From Curculioniphilus buchneri (GTDB lineage: Bacteria; Pseudomonadota; Gammaproteobacteria; Enterobacterales; Enterobacteriaceae), in NCBI RefSeq assembly GCF_964275155.1, contig NZ_OZ193413.1, positions 682,001 to 746,000 of the forward strand: a stretch of 64,000 nt of DNA, written 5' to 3'. Below are positions 21,706-33,253 of the stretch, piece after piece; position 1 is the first letter of the stretch, and each line of letters opens with the position of its first letter. Made by a program: the position numbers and the translations under genes. The notes beneath the pieces are model-generated. The model saw nothing but the letters and a program-made list of their open reading frames with translations. It was not told where the DNA came from and did not search any database.

Positions 21706-23430
21706 ATGCGTACTAGCAAATACCTACTTTCAACTCTTAAAGAGATACCTGTCGATGCTGAAAGTATTAGTCATCAGCTAATGTTGCGCGCTGGAATGGT
21801 TCGCCAACTAGCTTCCGGTCTTTATACTTGGTTGCCTACTGGATTGCGCGTATTGCATAAAATCATTAAGATCGTACGTGAAGAAATGAATCATGCTGGC
21901 GCAATGGAAGTATCTATGCCTATAGTGCAACCTGCAAATTTATGGAAAAAAAGTGGACGCTGGACACAATACGGTCAAGAACTTATGACACTTACAGACC
22001 AAAGATTACGATCATTTGTACTAGGTCCAACACATGAAGAAGTGATAACTGATCTGATGCGAAAAGAGCTTATTTCCTACAAACAACTTCCAATGAATAT
22101 TTATCAAATAAACACCAAATTTCGCGATGAAGTACGTCCGCGTTTTGGAGTAATGCGTTCACGTGAATTTATAATGAAGGACGCGTATTCCTTCCATACA
22201 AGCTTAGATTCATTAGAGACTACTTATAATATTATGAATCAAGTTTACAGAAGTATTTTTACTCGCATGGGGCTAAATTTTCGTTCAGTACAGGCAAATA
22301 CTGGCTCTATTGGAGGTAGTATATCTCACGAATTTCATATTCTAGCTGGTAGCGGTGAAAATGAAATCGTTTTTTCTACTGAATCTGATTATGCTGCTAA
22401 CATTGAATTAGTAGAAGTGATCGATCACACAACTATATGTATGGCACCAAGCCAATTGATACATTTAGTAGATACTTTAAATGTTCATACTGTATATGAT
22501 CTCGTAAAACAGTTTACAGTACCAATAACAAAAATAGTCAAGACTATAGTTGTTAAAGCTCATAAAGACGCTGATTGTACGCTAGTAGCGTTGATGATTC
22601 GTGGTGATCATCAACTTAATGCAACCAAAGCTGAGAAATTACCACAAATTTCTATGCCGTTAACATTTGCCAGCGAAAAAGAAATTCGCTTGGTTACAGG
22701 TACTGGATCCAGTTATTTAGGTCCAGTCAATATATCTATTCCTTTAATAATTGATTATAGCGTTGCAGCAATGAGCGATTTCACTGCTGGTGCTAATTGT
22801 GATGGAAAACATTTCTTTGGAATCAATTGGAACCGAGATCTCCCTATACCACAAATTGCTGATTTAAGAAAAGTTGTCAGCGGTGATATTAGTCCAGATG
22901 GTAGAGGTACTTTGAAAATTAAACGCGGCATTGAAGTAGGGCATATCTTCCAACTAGGAACAAAATATTCAGAAAAAATGAAAACTATCGTACAAGGAGA
23001 AAATGGTTTAAGCCAAAATGTCATTATGGGTTGCTATGGTATTGGTATTACTCGTGTAGTCGCAGCGGCAATTGAGCAAAACCACGACGATCGTGGTATT
23101 GTATGGCCTGAAGTATTAGCACCGTTTAACGTGGCCATTTTACCAATAAACGTACGCCAATTCCTTAGAGGAAGGGAAGTAGCTGAAATGCTTTATAAAA
23201 AACTTCAAGCGTGTAATATCGATGTATTGCTTCATGATTGTGATGAACGTTTAGGCGTGATGTTTGCTGATATGGAATTAATTGGTGTACCACATATACT
23301 TGTAATTGGACAGAATAATTTAAATAAAGAACAAATTGAATATCAAAATCGTCGTAGTGGTAAAAAAACGATCATAAATTTAAATGAAATTGTAGATTTT
23401 TTGATTAGTACAATTTTCTCTGTACATTAA
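21706..23430 (+). CDS. proS: Prolyl-tRNA synthetase (bacterial type)
   Basis: ProRS charges tRNA-Pro and, through an inserted YbaK-like domain, deacylates Ala-tRNA-Pro. The 574-aa length fits E. coli ProRS (572). The class II core shows LASGLYTWLPTG near 35-46, GPTHEEVITDLMRKEL, and motif 2 with TKFRDEVRPRFGVMRSREF. The editing insertion lies at about 225-405 (IRGDHQLNATKAEKLP). Motif 3 is in MGCYGIGITRVVAAAIEQN, and the anticodon-binding domain follows to the end. Its substrate tRNA-Pro(TGG) is encoded 200 bp downstream on the other strand. No damage is seen. Confidence 0.98.
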   Translation: MRTSKYLLSTLKEIPVDAESISHQLMLRAGMVRQLASGLYTWLPTGLRVLHKIIKIVREEMNHAGAMEVSMPIVQPANLWKKSGRWTQYGQELMTLTDQRLRSFVLGPTHEEVITDLMRKELISYKQLPMNIYQINTKFRDEVRPRFGVMRSREFIMKDAYSFHTSLDSLETTYNIMNQVYRSIFTRMGLNFRSVQANTGSIGGSISHEFHILAGSGENEIVFSTESDYAANIELVEVIDHTTICMAPSQLIHLVDTLNVHTVYDLVKQFTVPITKIVKTIVVKAHKDADCTLVALMIRGDHQLNATKAEKLPQISMPLTFASEKEIRLVTGTGSSYLGPVNISIPLIIDYSVAAMSDFTAGANCDGKHFFGINWNRDLPIPQIADLRKVVSGDISPDGRGTLKIKRGIEVGHIFQLGTKYSEKMKTIVQGENGLSQNVIMGCYGIGITRVVAAAIEQNHDDRGIVWPEVLAPFNVAILPINVRQFLRGREVAEMLYKKLQACNIDVLLHDCDERLGVMFADMELIGVPHILVIGQNNLNKEQIEYQNRRSGKKTIINLNEIVDFLISTIFSVH

Positions 23431-23630
23431 ACCTTTATCTTTATAAAATTTTTTCTAATTATTTTTACTTGAAAGTCAAACATTATTCTTAATAATATTA
23501 AATAGAAAAATATCTAATACAAAATTATTATTAATATTCAAAGACAGGCTCAAAAGAGAGCTTTGATAGAATAATGTTACTATTAACTTCAAGTAACTTA
23601 CAACAGTATATTACTATGAAGTAATACTGA

Positions 23631-23704
23631 TCGGCGAGAGAGGATTTGAACCTCCGACCTACTGGTCCCAAACCAGTCACGCTACCAAACTGCGCCACTC
23701 GCCG
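23631..23704 (-). tRNA. proM: tRNA-Pro (TGG anticodon)
   Basis: On the minus strand it starts CGGCGAGTGGCGCAG, has anticodon loop TTTGGGA and ends CTCGCCG-A. The cloverleaf is complete; CCA is not encoded. It is the last gene of the conserved argX-hisR-leuT-proM cluster. TGG can read all proline codons, which fits the decay of the tRNA-Pro(GGG) gene at 45044. Confidence 0.96.
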
Positions 23705-23801
23705 AATATGCTATTTTACGGATGATAAAAGTGTTATGTTTCCTTTTAAATAAACTTAAAATGAAACTAAAAATTTTTGTATAACTTAATGGATGGCATG
23801 A

Positions 23802-23885
23802 TGCGAAGAGAGGGATTTGAACCCTCACGTCTGTTAAGACACTAACACCTGAAGCTAGCACGTCTGCCGATTTCGCCATCTTCGC
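23802..23885 (-). tRNA. leuT: tRNA-Leu (CAG anticodon)
   Basis: On the minus strand it starts GCGAAGATGGCGAAATCGG, has anticodon loop TTCAGGT and a long variable arm, and ends TCTTCGC-A. CCA is not encoded. Position and sequence match E. coli leuT in the argX operon. Confidence 0.96.
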
Positions 23886-23901
23886 ACACTCATATTATTA
23901 G

Positions 23902-23978
23902 TGGGGTGACTGATGGGATTCGAACCCACGACAACTGGAATCACAATCCAGGACTCTACCAACTGAGCTACAATCACC
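23902..23978 (-). tRNA. hisR: tRNA-His (GTG anticodon)
   Basis: On the minus strand it starts with the extra G(-1), GGTGATTGTAGCTCAG, has anticodon loop TTGTGAT and closes CAGTCAC-C with encoded CCA. It sits between leuT and argX, as in E. coli. Confidence 0.96.
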
Positions 23979-24041
23979 ATTGCTTATACGGCTGAACATA
24001 GAAAAAATTCTTCATAATTTTATTTTATATCAATCACATAA

Positions 24042-24115
24042 TGTGCCCGACAGGACTCGAACCTGAGATCCCTACCTTCGGAGGGTAGTGCTCTATCCAT
24101 CTGAGCTACGGGCAC
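24042..24115 (-). tRNA. argX: tRNA-Arg (CCG anticodon)
   Basis: On the minus strand it starts GTGCCCGTAGCTCAG, has anticodon loop CTCCGAA and ends CGGGCAC-A. CCA is not encoded. It is the first gene of the four-tRNA operon, in the same order as E. coli argX-hisR-leuT-proM. Confidence 0.96.
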
Positions 24116-26481
24116 ATAACAATGTTGTTAGTGAAGATACTACTAATTTACTAGCTATCAGTTAGCTAGTATGTTCAAAAGCTTGATATTATTGTTGACT
24201 ATCTATAAATTTAATTTATTCATAATAGATATACAAGAGTTTTTATCTGCTGATTCATAAGATTTACCAAAAATATTTAATTTTATTAGTTTAAAGTAAA
24301 AATTGTATTCACGATTGCATAATTAGTTAATACGTTTGATATATTGCTTTTTCATGATTATAGTCGTTTTTTAATGTTCTATTAGTATTTGCTAACATGA
24401 TTATTATATTGATAAAAAAATAATAGTTTAGATGTAAAATTTTAGTGAATTGGCTTAGATGACTAAAATATACGGATAAAGCTAGCTGTACATCATATGA
24501 GACATAGCTGTGTAATCTCACCTAAAGTGATAGACTTATAATTGACACTTTCATAACATTATTTCTCCCCCCCAGAAATAAGTAGGATAATTCTAAAGTT
24601 AAATAATTACTAGTAATTTTTTCTTATTATCCGATTCTATTAATTTTATATACTTTCGTATCTGTTATTCTATGTTGCAATAAAGTTAAAATTTTATTAA
24701 GAGTATATGAAAGTATCAATGGCAAATTTCTAAGACCATGATAAGAACAATGCATAGTGTCTTCTATAAGACAGAAACTTAATTTACATACTATTTTATT
24801 CAATTATATAATTGATCCCTGTTATCCAATAGGGAACTATATAAGTTATAAAAGCTCATAATTTAGTATGGAAGTATGCACAATATCATCATATTGTTTT
24901 TGATAATTAAATAATATATCCGACTAGCTTTAAGTTAGTGACTACAATGGTTCTGTAATCGTTACAATATTGACATGTGCAATAAATAGTAAATTATATT
25001 TTGAAATAGATGGTTATTTTTAGTTTTTCTTTTTCTTAATAAAAGATTGAGCTTTGTAGATATAAATACTAAAAATATTATCTAATATTTAATCGAAAAT
25101 ATTACGCTAAGAAGTAATAGAATGTTAATATACGAAAAATATATTTCTTTAAGGATTAATATCCATCAAAGTATATAGTGTTTAAATCAATAAAATTACT
25201 AATTTTATAATTGACATGCGTATACATTATCGAACCATCTGAACATTAGTAATATTTAAAAACTTTTAATCAAACATTGACCAGCTATCATACATATGAT
25301 AGTGAACTATTAGATTAAAGTAAAGTTTTAATATAATTGTCGCTTAATATGATTAAGATTACAATAATATATTAAATCTTAATTCAATTTTATAAAATTC
25401 TGCTAAATTACTAGGATAAATAAGTAAGCATACCAGTCTTTGACTGTAATATCTATTATTTTTATAGAATTAAAAGCGGCTAATTAACTGTATTGTGTTA
25501 TTGGTACCCTTGATTTTTATAAATCTTAATTAAAAGTAAATGTTCATCTGCTTTTGAATTTCAATTTAATTAAAATAATTAATAACATGTAATTTTTATA
25601 AATTAATATTAAGGATAGAATAGTTTATGATTTGCTAAAAGGCCTAGTCTCATCTTAAAAAGTATATATTTATAGTAAAAAACAAGATAATGCTAACGAA
25701 AAATGATGATAATCATCAAATAGTATATATTTAATTCGTCTTGAATAAAATTGTCTTTTTTCAAACAGATAAGAAAGACACAATGTTCATTGTATTTCAG
25801 ACTTGCACGTCCAATTAGATAGTAAATCTACTATTATTTATAGATTGTTCTTTTATATGCAAAAAAATATAATTTGATGTAATTTATCAAGTTTTGTAAC
25901 GTTGATCAATATATTTTATATTCAGTCAAAACCATCATTAAGCAATACATATTGCCTTTTTAGGGATATGCATCAAATCATTAATCATGATTAGATGAAT
26001 TCTCTATCATCAAGATGATAGAGCATCAATCAAAGCTTAAACTTTTAATATTAAGAAACATTAGTAATCACTCATGCTCTTTAATATATTAAATGATAGC
26101 CTTGTTATATAAGGAATCTAATAATCTATTATTAATCGAAGTAATATAAATGTACCACCAAAACAAAAAATCAAATATCACATGATTGAAGCAATCTACT
26201 CTTTAATAATTTTATCAAAAAGTAGATTATTTGTCTTTTCGGTCTATTTTAGATGTATTCGCATGACCTAACATAATGTATTTTTTGAAATAAACTTTTT
26301 CTTAAAATGGAGATAATATTACTTTTTTGTCTGTTTGTATATTAATCAAATGTTAAGTAAGACATTTACAATATAATAAGACTATCTCTGTAACTTAATC
26401 TTATTAAAGCTAAAACAATATCAAATTTTACGATCGCCTTAGTAATTCTATAATGTAATCAAGGAAGCCTCGTTTCATAGT
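24116..26481. other. 2.4-kb spacer where the ECA (wec) cluster stood
   Basis: In E. coli rho is followed by the enterobacterial common antigen genes, further genes, and then argX. Rho and argX keep that order and orientation here, but nothing recognisable remains between them. Structures seen are a hairpin (ctagctatcagttagctag, about 24151-24169) in the probable argX promoter region, a C7 run at 24567-24573 framed by tttct and agaaa, and a loose 8-bp inverted repeat at 26192-26229. Confidence 0.55.
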
Positions 26482-27744
26482 TTATGAACGTTTCATCATA
26501 CTAAAAAATTCATCGTTAGTTTTTGTCATTGCTAGTTTATTCATCAAAAACTCCATTGCATCTATTTCACCCATAGGGTGGATAATTTTTCTTAAGATCC
26601 ACATTTTTTGTAATTCCTCTTGAGTAGAAGTAAGAAATTCTTCTTTACGTGTTCCTGAACGGTTATAGTCAATAGCTGGAAAAACTCGTTTTTCAGCAAT
26701 TTTTCGAGATAAGTGCAATTCCATATTTCCAGTACCTTTGAATTCTTCATAGATTACTTCATCCATTTTTGAACCGGTATCTATAAGCGCAGTAGCAATA
26801 ATAGTTAGACTGCCTCCTTCTTCCATATTTCTCGCAGCACCGAAAAAGCGCTTCGGACGATGCAGTGCATTAGCATCCACACCTCCAGTTAATACCTTAC
26901 CAGATGCGGGGACTACAGTATTGTAAGCACGAGCTAAACGAGTAATAGAATCTAAAAGTATAATCACATCTTTTTTGTGTTCGACTAAACGTTTAGCTTT
27001 TTCAATTACCATATCAGCAACTTGTACGTGACGAGAGGCTGGTTCATCAAAAGTTGATGCAATAACTTCGCCTTTTACCAGACGTTGCATTTCAGTAACT
27101 TCTTCTGGACGTTCATCAATTAATAAAACCATCAAAACACAATCAGGATGATTGTAAGCAACACTTTGTGCTATATTTTGAAGCAGCATAGTTTTACCGG
27201 CTTTAGGTGGTGCCACAATTAAGCCACGTTGACCTCGTCCTATAGGAGATGCAAGATCTAGCACACGAGCAGTCAAGTCTTCTGTAGAGCCATTTCCACG
27301 TTCCATACGTAAACGTGAGTTAGCGTGTAGTGGGGTTAAATTTTCAAATAAAATTTTATTTCGAGCATTTTCAGGTTTGTCATAGTTAACTTTATTAACC
27401 TTGAGTAATGCAAAATATCTTTCTCCTTCTTTTGGAGGACGAATCTTACCAGCAATAGCATCGCCAGTGCGTAAATTGAAACGACGGATTTGACTAGGAG
27501 AGACGTAGATATCGTCAGGGCCAGCAAGATATGAACTATCGCTGGAACGAAGGAATCCAAAGCCGTCTTGCAATATTTCCAAGACTCCATCGCCAAAAAT
27601 ATCCTCACCACTTTTAGCATGTTGCTTAAGAATGGCAAAAATGATGTCTTGTTTGCGTATGCGGGCCAGATTTTCTAATCCCATATTTTCGCCAAGAGTT
27701 ACTAATTCTGAAACCGGCATATTTTTTAATTCGGTAAGGTTCAT
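26482..27744 (-). CDS. rho: Transcription termination factor Rho
   Basis: Rho is the hexameric RNA-DNA helicase that ends transcription at unstructured C-rich RNA. The 420-aa product matches E. coli Rho (419) almost residue for residue. The N-terminal RNA-binding domain has DGFGFLR at 60-66, Walker A is PPKAGKT (179-185), and Walker B precedes DSITRLARAYNTVVP. The Q and R loops, GKVLTGGVDANALHRPK and EEFKGTGNMELHL, are intact. It lies downstream of trxA on the same strand, as in E. coli, with 409 bp between. Rho acting on such C-poor RNA raises the question of which sites it uses. Confidence 0.98.
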   Translation of the reverse strand: MNLTELKNMPVSELVTLGENMGLENLARIRKQDIIFAILKQHAKSGEDIFGDGVLEILQDGFGFLRSSDSSYLAGPDDIYVSPSQIRRFNLRTGDAIAGKIRPPKEGERYFALLKVNKVNYDKPENARNKILFENLTPLHANSRLRMERGNGSTEDLTARVLDLASPIGRGQRGLIVAPPKAGKTMLLQNIAQSVAYNHPDCVLMVLLIDERPEEVTEMQRLVKGEVIASTFDEPASRHVQVADMVIEKAKRLVEHKKDVIILLDSITRLARAYNTVVPASGKVLTGGVDANALHRPKRFFGAARNMEEGGSLTIIATALIDTGSKMDEVIYEEFKGTGNMELHLSRKIAEKRVFPAIDYNRSGTRKEEFLTSTQEELQKMWILRKIIHPMGEIDAMEFLMNKLAMTKTNDEFFSMMKRS

Positions 27745-28153
27745 AATGATGGATTCTTAAACGTGGCTATATCTTTCTTGAATTAATTTTAAAAATGATA
27801 CGATAGCGTATAATCCTTTCTACCTTTATGATATTTCATTTCAGTAAAACTGCATCGATTAACAATCGCAATGTATGAATATAAATAATCAAGAAGAATG
27901 ATTTTGAAAAGGCTTAATAGCAGACTGATTTAAACCTAGCTTTCCTAGATATTCTTTATCCTTTGTGGATTACGCTTAGTATTTTTACAATGGATTACTA
28001 ATTAAAAGTCAAGCCTAAATTCAAATTATAGATAAGATTACAATGGGATAGATATAAATCTAGCATGGTTTTTAATGGACGTCTAGCAAGTAATGTTAGA
28101 AAATAGCTAAGGATACTAGTGTCCATTATAAGAGATACCCTCATGAAAATTAT
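27745..28153. promoter_or_regulatory. trxA-rho intergenic leader
   Basis: In E. coli this position holds the rho leader with the short rhoL reading frame and an attenuator. I could not find a convincing rhoL or attenuator hairpin here. The rho start has no strong ribosome binding site; the bases before ATG read ccatcatt, much as in E. coli. Confidence 0.4.
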
Positions 28154-28483
28154 TTACATATTTTTAACAAGAAACTCTTTCATCTGTGCTTTAGAGAGAG
28201 CTCCAGTTTTTGTATCTTTTACTTCGCCATCATAGAACAATAATAGAGTTGGAATACTACGAATACTATACCTCTTAGGTATCAGCGCAGAATTTTGATC
28301 AATATTGAACTTAGCCACGGTAAGTTTGTTATTAAACTCATTTGCAATATCTACTAAAAAAGGCGCAATCATTTTACAAGGGTTACACCATTCTGCCCAA
28401 AAATCAATTAGAAGAAATTTATTCTTACATAAAATTGCTTTTTCAAAATTGTTGTCATTTAAATAAATAATGTTATCGCTCAC
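28154..28483 (-). CDS. trxA: Thioredoxin 1 with CNPC active site
   Basis: Thioredoxin is the general cytoplasmic disulfide reductant, serving for example ribonucleotide reductase and Bcp. I place the start at a GTG (28483) six bases after GGAG, reading GTG-AGC-GAT. This gives MSDNII, as in E. coli, and exactly 109 aa; an upstream in-frame ATG at 28495 would add four residues. The fold is intact: DFWAEWC at 27-33, cis-Pro78 in SIPTL, and TGALSKAQ near the C terminus. The active site is WCNPCK, with Asn34 where the family has Gly in WCGPCK. Gly to Asn needs two base changes (codon AAC). Rho follows downstream. Confidence 0.95.
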   Translation of the reverse strand: MSDNIIYLNDNNFEKAILCKNKFLLIDFWAEWCNPCKMIAPFLVDIANEFNNKLTVAKFNIDQNSALIPKRYSIRSIPTLLLFYDGEVKDTKTGALSKAQMKEFLVKNM

Positions 28484-30782
28484 GATATACTCCATAATAT
28501 GAACACTGTTTAATCGCAGTATTGAATGATTAATTAAATACTTATCATTATATACAAATTTATGTTGTTAAGTACACAGAATTTTTAAAAAAAGGAATAT
28601 CAATATTCATATTAATAATATTAAATACTAGATTATTTGTATGTTTATTATGAAATTCCATCTGATATGGAATTAATTATTCAAATATAGCAATAAACTA
28701 AAGAAAAGACATGGTAGTAAAATCTCATAACATCTATAGGTATGACATTAATAACAACCATTTAATCTCTAGTAATAAAAGAATCGTGAAATTTAATTGT
28801 TTCACGTTCTAAAAAATTATTAATTTATTACATATTGCTAATATGAATAATATAGATTGAGAACACCTGGAAAATCATTTACTTTTAGATATATTCATAA
28901 ATATCCTATGCCTTATCAATAGAAATAATGTTAGAAACATGGACAAAAATTAAAAATATTTTATTTTTTAATAAGGATTTTATAAGATGCGATTTATGTA
29001 TTATTTAATAATCTCATGTGTTTGAAATGGATGACTAATAACATAGAGTCTGATATTTTTTCGATCTATCAGATTTAAAATTACACTGGATCAGTGTATC
29101 AGAAATAAAAAAATAATACATGACATTATCTGTTGATAAGACCTAAATATTTGCATTCATTACATTTTTCCTATTAAGTTTCATGGAAATATACTCATAT
29201 TGCACTCTTATGTAAGAACAATAAAGTGTGTACCATACTCGCGACGAATTACCATTCATAATTTACTATTACAGTAATAGTATAGAGTTAAAATGAAAAA
29301 GTTTGAATATGTAAATTAAAAATTATACTTTATCATTCACTTGATTTCATCAACATTTATATATTAAAAACATGTAATCCTTTTAAAGGATGTAAATTAA
29401 TATATATTATATGTTAATATATGTCTGTTTGCTATATTTAAAACTATGATGATTAATTTTTTCGATAAAATTATGAGATAATTTCTACTCTATTGTTTGC
29501 TTATATATTTTAATTGTGCTTTTTGTTTTTATACATAATTAAATTATACCAGTTTAATTCAAAATAAAAAATTTTTACTATGTATTATAACATGTGCCAG
29601 AAACCATTCTGTATATAATAGTTTTATAGAAAATAGACTGAGCTAATATATTAACAAGCCTTTCCATCATATTATTAACTAAAAACGTAGTATAGCAATA
29701 CTACTTAAGTAATCAGGAAATATATTCCTTAATTTTTAATAATTGAGTAGTTTTAAAATTAATGTTGTGTAATGGCTAAAAAACTATAATAATGGTTATC
29801 TCTTCTAAAGAAATGTTCTTATCTAATATATTTAAAAGATAATATCAATATTAGTTTGATTGGTTATTGTTAATATGTTTCATTAATATTTTAAGTGTAA
29901 AGAATACTGATATGCTACAGTGCACTAATCATCGATCAAATATAAACAAGGAATGTAGAACTATTATTCAATAAATATACTGTACGATATTAGATCGTAA
30001 TCGAGAAATTGGATTATAAATATGGAAAATGTCACATATGACACTATGTTTCATCAATTAAGTAAATAACTGTCAATATATCTCAAGATTAATTGTTTTA
30101 TAATTAATGTAACATATTAGCGATATCTATAAACATTATATACTTTGCTACATATTATTTTTTTAAATTTAATATTTAATGTTATTTAAAAAATTAAAAC
30201 GCTTATTATAATACTGTTACAATGAATTGTTTATTTATTTTGACCTAAAAAAACAAAATTAAATTATCAATCAATCTGAATATAATAAGATGTTAATTGA
30301 ATTAACTTTATAAAAGAATTTTCATTATTTAATAAACTAAATCCCTTATATAAGGCACAATGTAAAATAATAAAACATATATTTTATTAGGATGTAACAT
30401 TTATATTACTAGACATGATGTCTAACGTTTTAAAGAAATTAATTTAATGTAATTTTTAAGAAAACATTATGAAAAGAACTGATCAATTAATCTAATTCAT
30501 GATTGTATTACTACCACCAATATGTAGATTAAGATAATCTAATTATTTATATTAATCTGATTATTAAATTTAATAATTTAAAATATTTTGTTTTCAATTT
30601 TTTTAAAAAAATTTAAATTTAACATAATTATTTATTTTTATTGATTTCTATAACTATTATTATTTTAATTCGTTTTGCTATAGAAAAATGTTTGTCTATG
30701 ATATTAAAATAAAATATTACATTTACATTGAGTAATCTAATGTTATAAACAACTTTTAACTTAAAGTTACCTGGTTCTTTTC

Positions 30783-30810
30783 ATTATATATGATATATAT
30801 CATATATAAT
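30783..30810. repeat. Perfect 28-bp palindrome
   Basis: The 14-base half-site attatatatgatat is followed immediately by its exact reverse complement. It is almost pure A and T and more than 2 kb from any gene. It could form a cruciform or an AT-hook target, or be a slippage product. Confidence 0.55.
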
Positions 30811-32712
30811 GTCGTATTTTAAAAAATAACAGTCATCACCTAACTCAAGATATGTATATATAACACTAAAAATGGATCGTTCTATTATTTTGATCTGATA
30901 CATGCAAATAAATATATGAATGAACACTACTATCGTTTTTTTAATTTTCCTTTTTTCTAAAATTTATATACTAATATTTTTCCAATAAGTTAAAATAAAA
31001 TGCTAAATTTTGACTAGCATGAGTAATCAATACAGATTTCTCTTGTAAAACTAACAAAATATTTATTTATAAACTTCAACTACCTAGTGTTCAAAAAATC
31101 ATACAACCAAATTGGCAATAAATAAATCGTTGTATACTGTTATCTCTATTCGTATTTCTGTTAGTTTAATTAATATTTACTTATTTTTAAATATCGATTT
31201 TTCTATTTATACAATTATTATAGAATATTGAAATGAGAAAAAATGTCAATACAAACTAAATATTAGATATTTTCTTCATGGTTAATAGAATCTATTTTCT
31301 TTAAGGAATAAGATATAACATAGCAACATTAATATTATTTACACAGCTATCAATCGATGTTAATATGTTTTTTCTCAATTTAATGGAATCATCTAAGATG
31401 AATTAGACTATCTTAAAAAAATAAAATCATTAATAATGTTTCTATAATAGAAATTGATTCCACAATCATGGCATACAAAAACATAAATGGGCCAATTATT
31501 TCTATTTGGCATAATATAATTGATAATACATGTTGTTCATGTGATTTTAGAAATTCGCCACTAACATAAATATTTCTATCATTAAACTAACTGATTTCAT
31601 CAGATTGAACTAATGATCATGTTAAAATTCAAAAAAATTGGTATAAATTTGAATCTTGAGACGCAATTTAGTTACACAACGATGCTGATTAATTTAATTT
31701 ATAATAGTGATTTAATTCAATGTAAACTAAATCTAACTTCATTATTATTTTCTTGAATAATTTTTCAGTAATTCAAATTAACATTAAAAATGAAAATTTA
31801 GTTACTTAGTATTAATAATATAAATTATAAACATTTATATCGAGATATAAGTAATAATAAATCATTTACTATCATAATTTAATAATAATTCAAATATCGC
31901 ATTTTTTTAAATTTAAAAATTAATATTAGTCATCGTATTTGATACATTCACATTATTAAATGTACATTCATTTTTAAATGGAATTTTCACAAAATTGTTT
32001 ATTTTATCTGAATAGATATTCGTTATGATATCTAATAAATGTTAAAGTCTTATTGTATAAGAAATTTACTATATGAATGTTACTCACATTCTATTTAAAA
32101 TAGTCGAAATATTAAACAATCTATTTACTATTATTTTTGTCCATGATTCATTGATTCTCAGTTCTTTATAGATGAATATAATTTATATATTAGTTTTTAC
32201 ATAAATGAAACCAATATTATTATTAGAAATTTTGCTAACAATAATTAGAGAATTACTATTTAGTATATCTTATAAAAGATCAATGATTATTTGATAATCT
32301 AGAAATTATTTTCATAATATATAAAATATGAAAAATGTTTATAACTTATTAATATTCATTAATTTATTTAGACATGTAAAATCTCTATCTCGGATATAGA
32401 GATCTATTTATATATTAATTTTATATCATTCAATATAAAAATATTTTAATATTATAATATCCATTCGATTCTAAGAAATTTTATCGCTTAATATTATATT
32501 AATTACTTAATAGGAATATATAAAGTAAATCCAATTTTAGCAGTCATACTTTACTGATAAGTATGAATACCGTTAAGATTTAATGTCAATTTTATTAAGA
32601 TCAATTTAGATTAGAGCTAAATATTAAATTTTTTAATATATTTATGTGTATAAAATAATACCTTTTAATGTAGATAAAAAGATTGTAGGGCTTAGTTAGG
32701 AGAAGATATTTT

Positions 32713-32808
32713 ATGCAAAAAGTTTATATTACACATCGGTGTGATCGTATAAGTATAAAATTTCATTTTCTTGTGGATTATAGAAGGTATATAGCATCAA
32801 GCGAGTAG
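32713..32808 (+). CDS. Possible 31-aa open frame with Shine-Dalgarno
   Basis: The sequence ttaggagaag stands 10-12 bases before an ATG opening a 31-codon frame, MQKVYITHRCDRISI and so on, ending at TAG. I do not recognise the peptide. It may be the surviving N-terminal piece of a lost gene upstream of ppa, or chance. It is listed because a good ribosome binding site is rare in these spacers. Confidence 0.15.
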   Translation: MQKVYITHRCDRISIKFHFLVDYRRYIASSE

Positions 32809-33253
32809 TCATGTACTTTCCCTGTAAAAGTCAAATCAATATTCGGATTCGTCGAATAAAAAATTTTAAATGTTATAGTACTATATCGCACTAACATCAT
32901 GATAGAGTTCACTGGAAAACTAACATATTTATATTGTATCTAAAGATTAGATATTTGTATAGATATTCATCGACTTGTAATAATAGAAATTATCAGATTA
33001 ATGTAGTATAACGTTCCATATTAAAAATGATATTAATGTTTCGTATGACTTAACTTTAATAAAGATCACAAACAATCACAGTAAAAACCATATGAGCGAC
33101 ATATATACTGGATTTATAATTATTTAAGTAAAGCCTAGGATAGATTGTCAATTACAGTATAGTGTTATGTGTGTCTATGCACCATATACATATGATAACA
33201 CAATGTTAGTTATAGTAATTTTCTTTTATTCAAATCACATTAAGGCACGTAAT

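Larger units (their letters stand above)
28484..33253. other. 4.8-kb AT-rich spacer, largest gap in the window
   Basis: No recognisable gene. rhlB, which adjoins trxA in E. coli, is gone. Structures seen are a 7-bp-stem dyad at 29082-29098 (tacactg / cagtgta), the perfect 28-bp palindrome at 30783-30810, and a possible 31-codon frame with a ribosome binding site at 32713-32808. The stretch 32680-33160 is a little less AT-rich and might hold gene debris upstream of ppa. Confidence 0.5.

Noticed and set aside
22755..23024. 89-codon minus-strand frame inside proS
   Set aside because: Antisense shadow of conserved proS codons; composition is explained by proS.
23682..23879. 65-codon frame across tRNA-Leu and tRNA-Pro
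   Set aside because: It is the translation of tRNA genes, which fold as complete cloverleaves.
33167..33253. N-terminal extension of ppa
   Set aside because: The 29 extra codons do not match any pyrophosphatase, and the downstream ATG gives the family N terminus.
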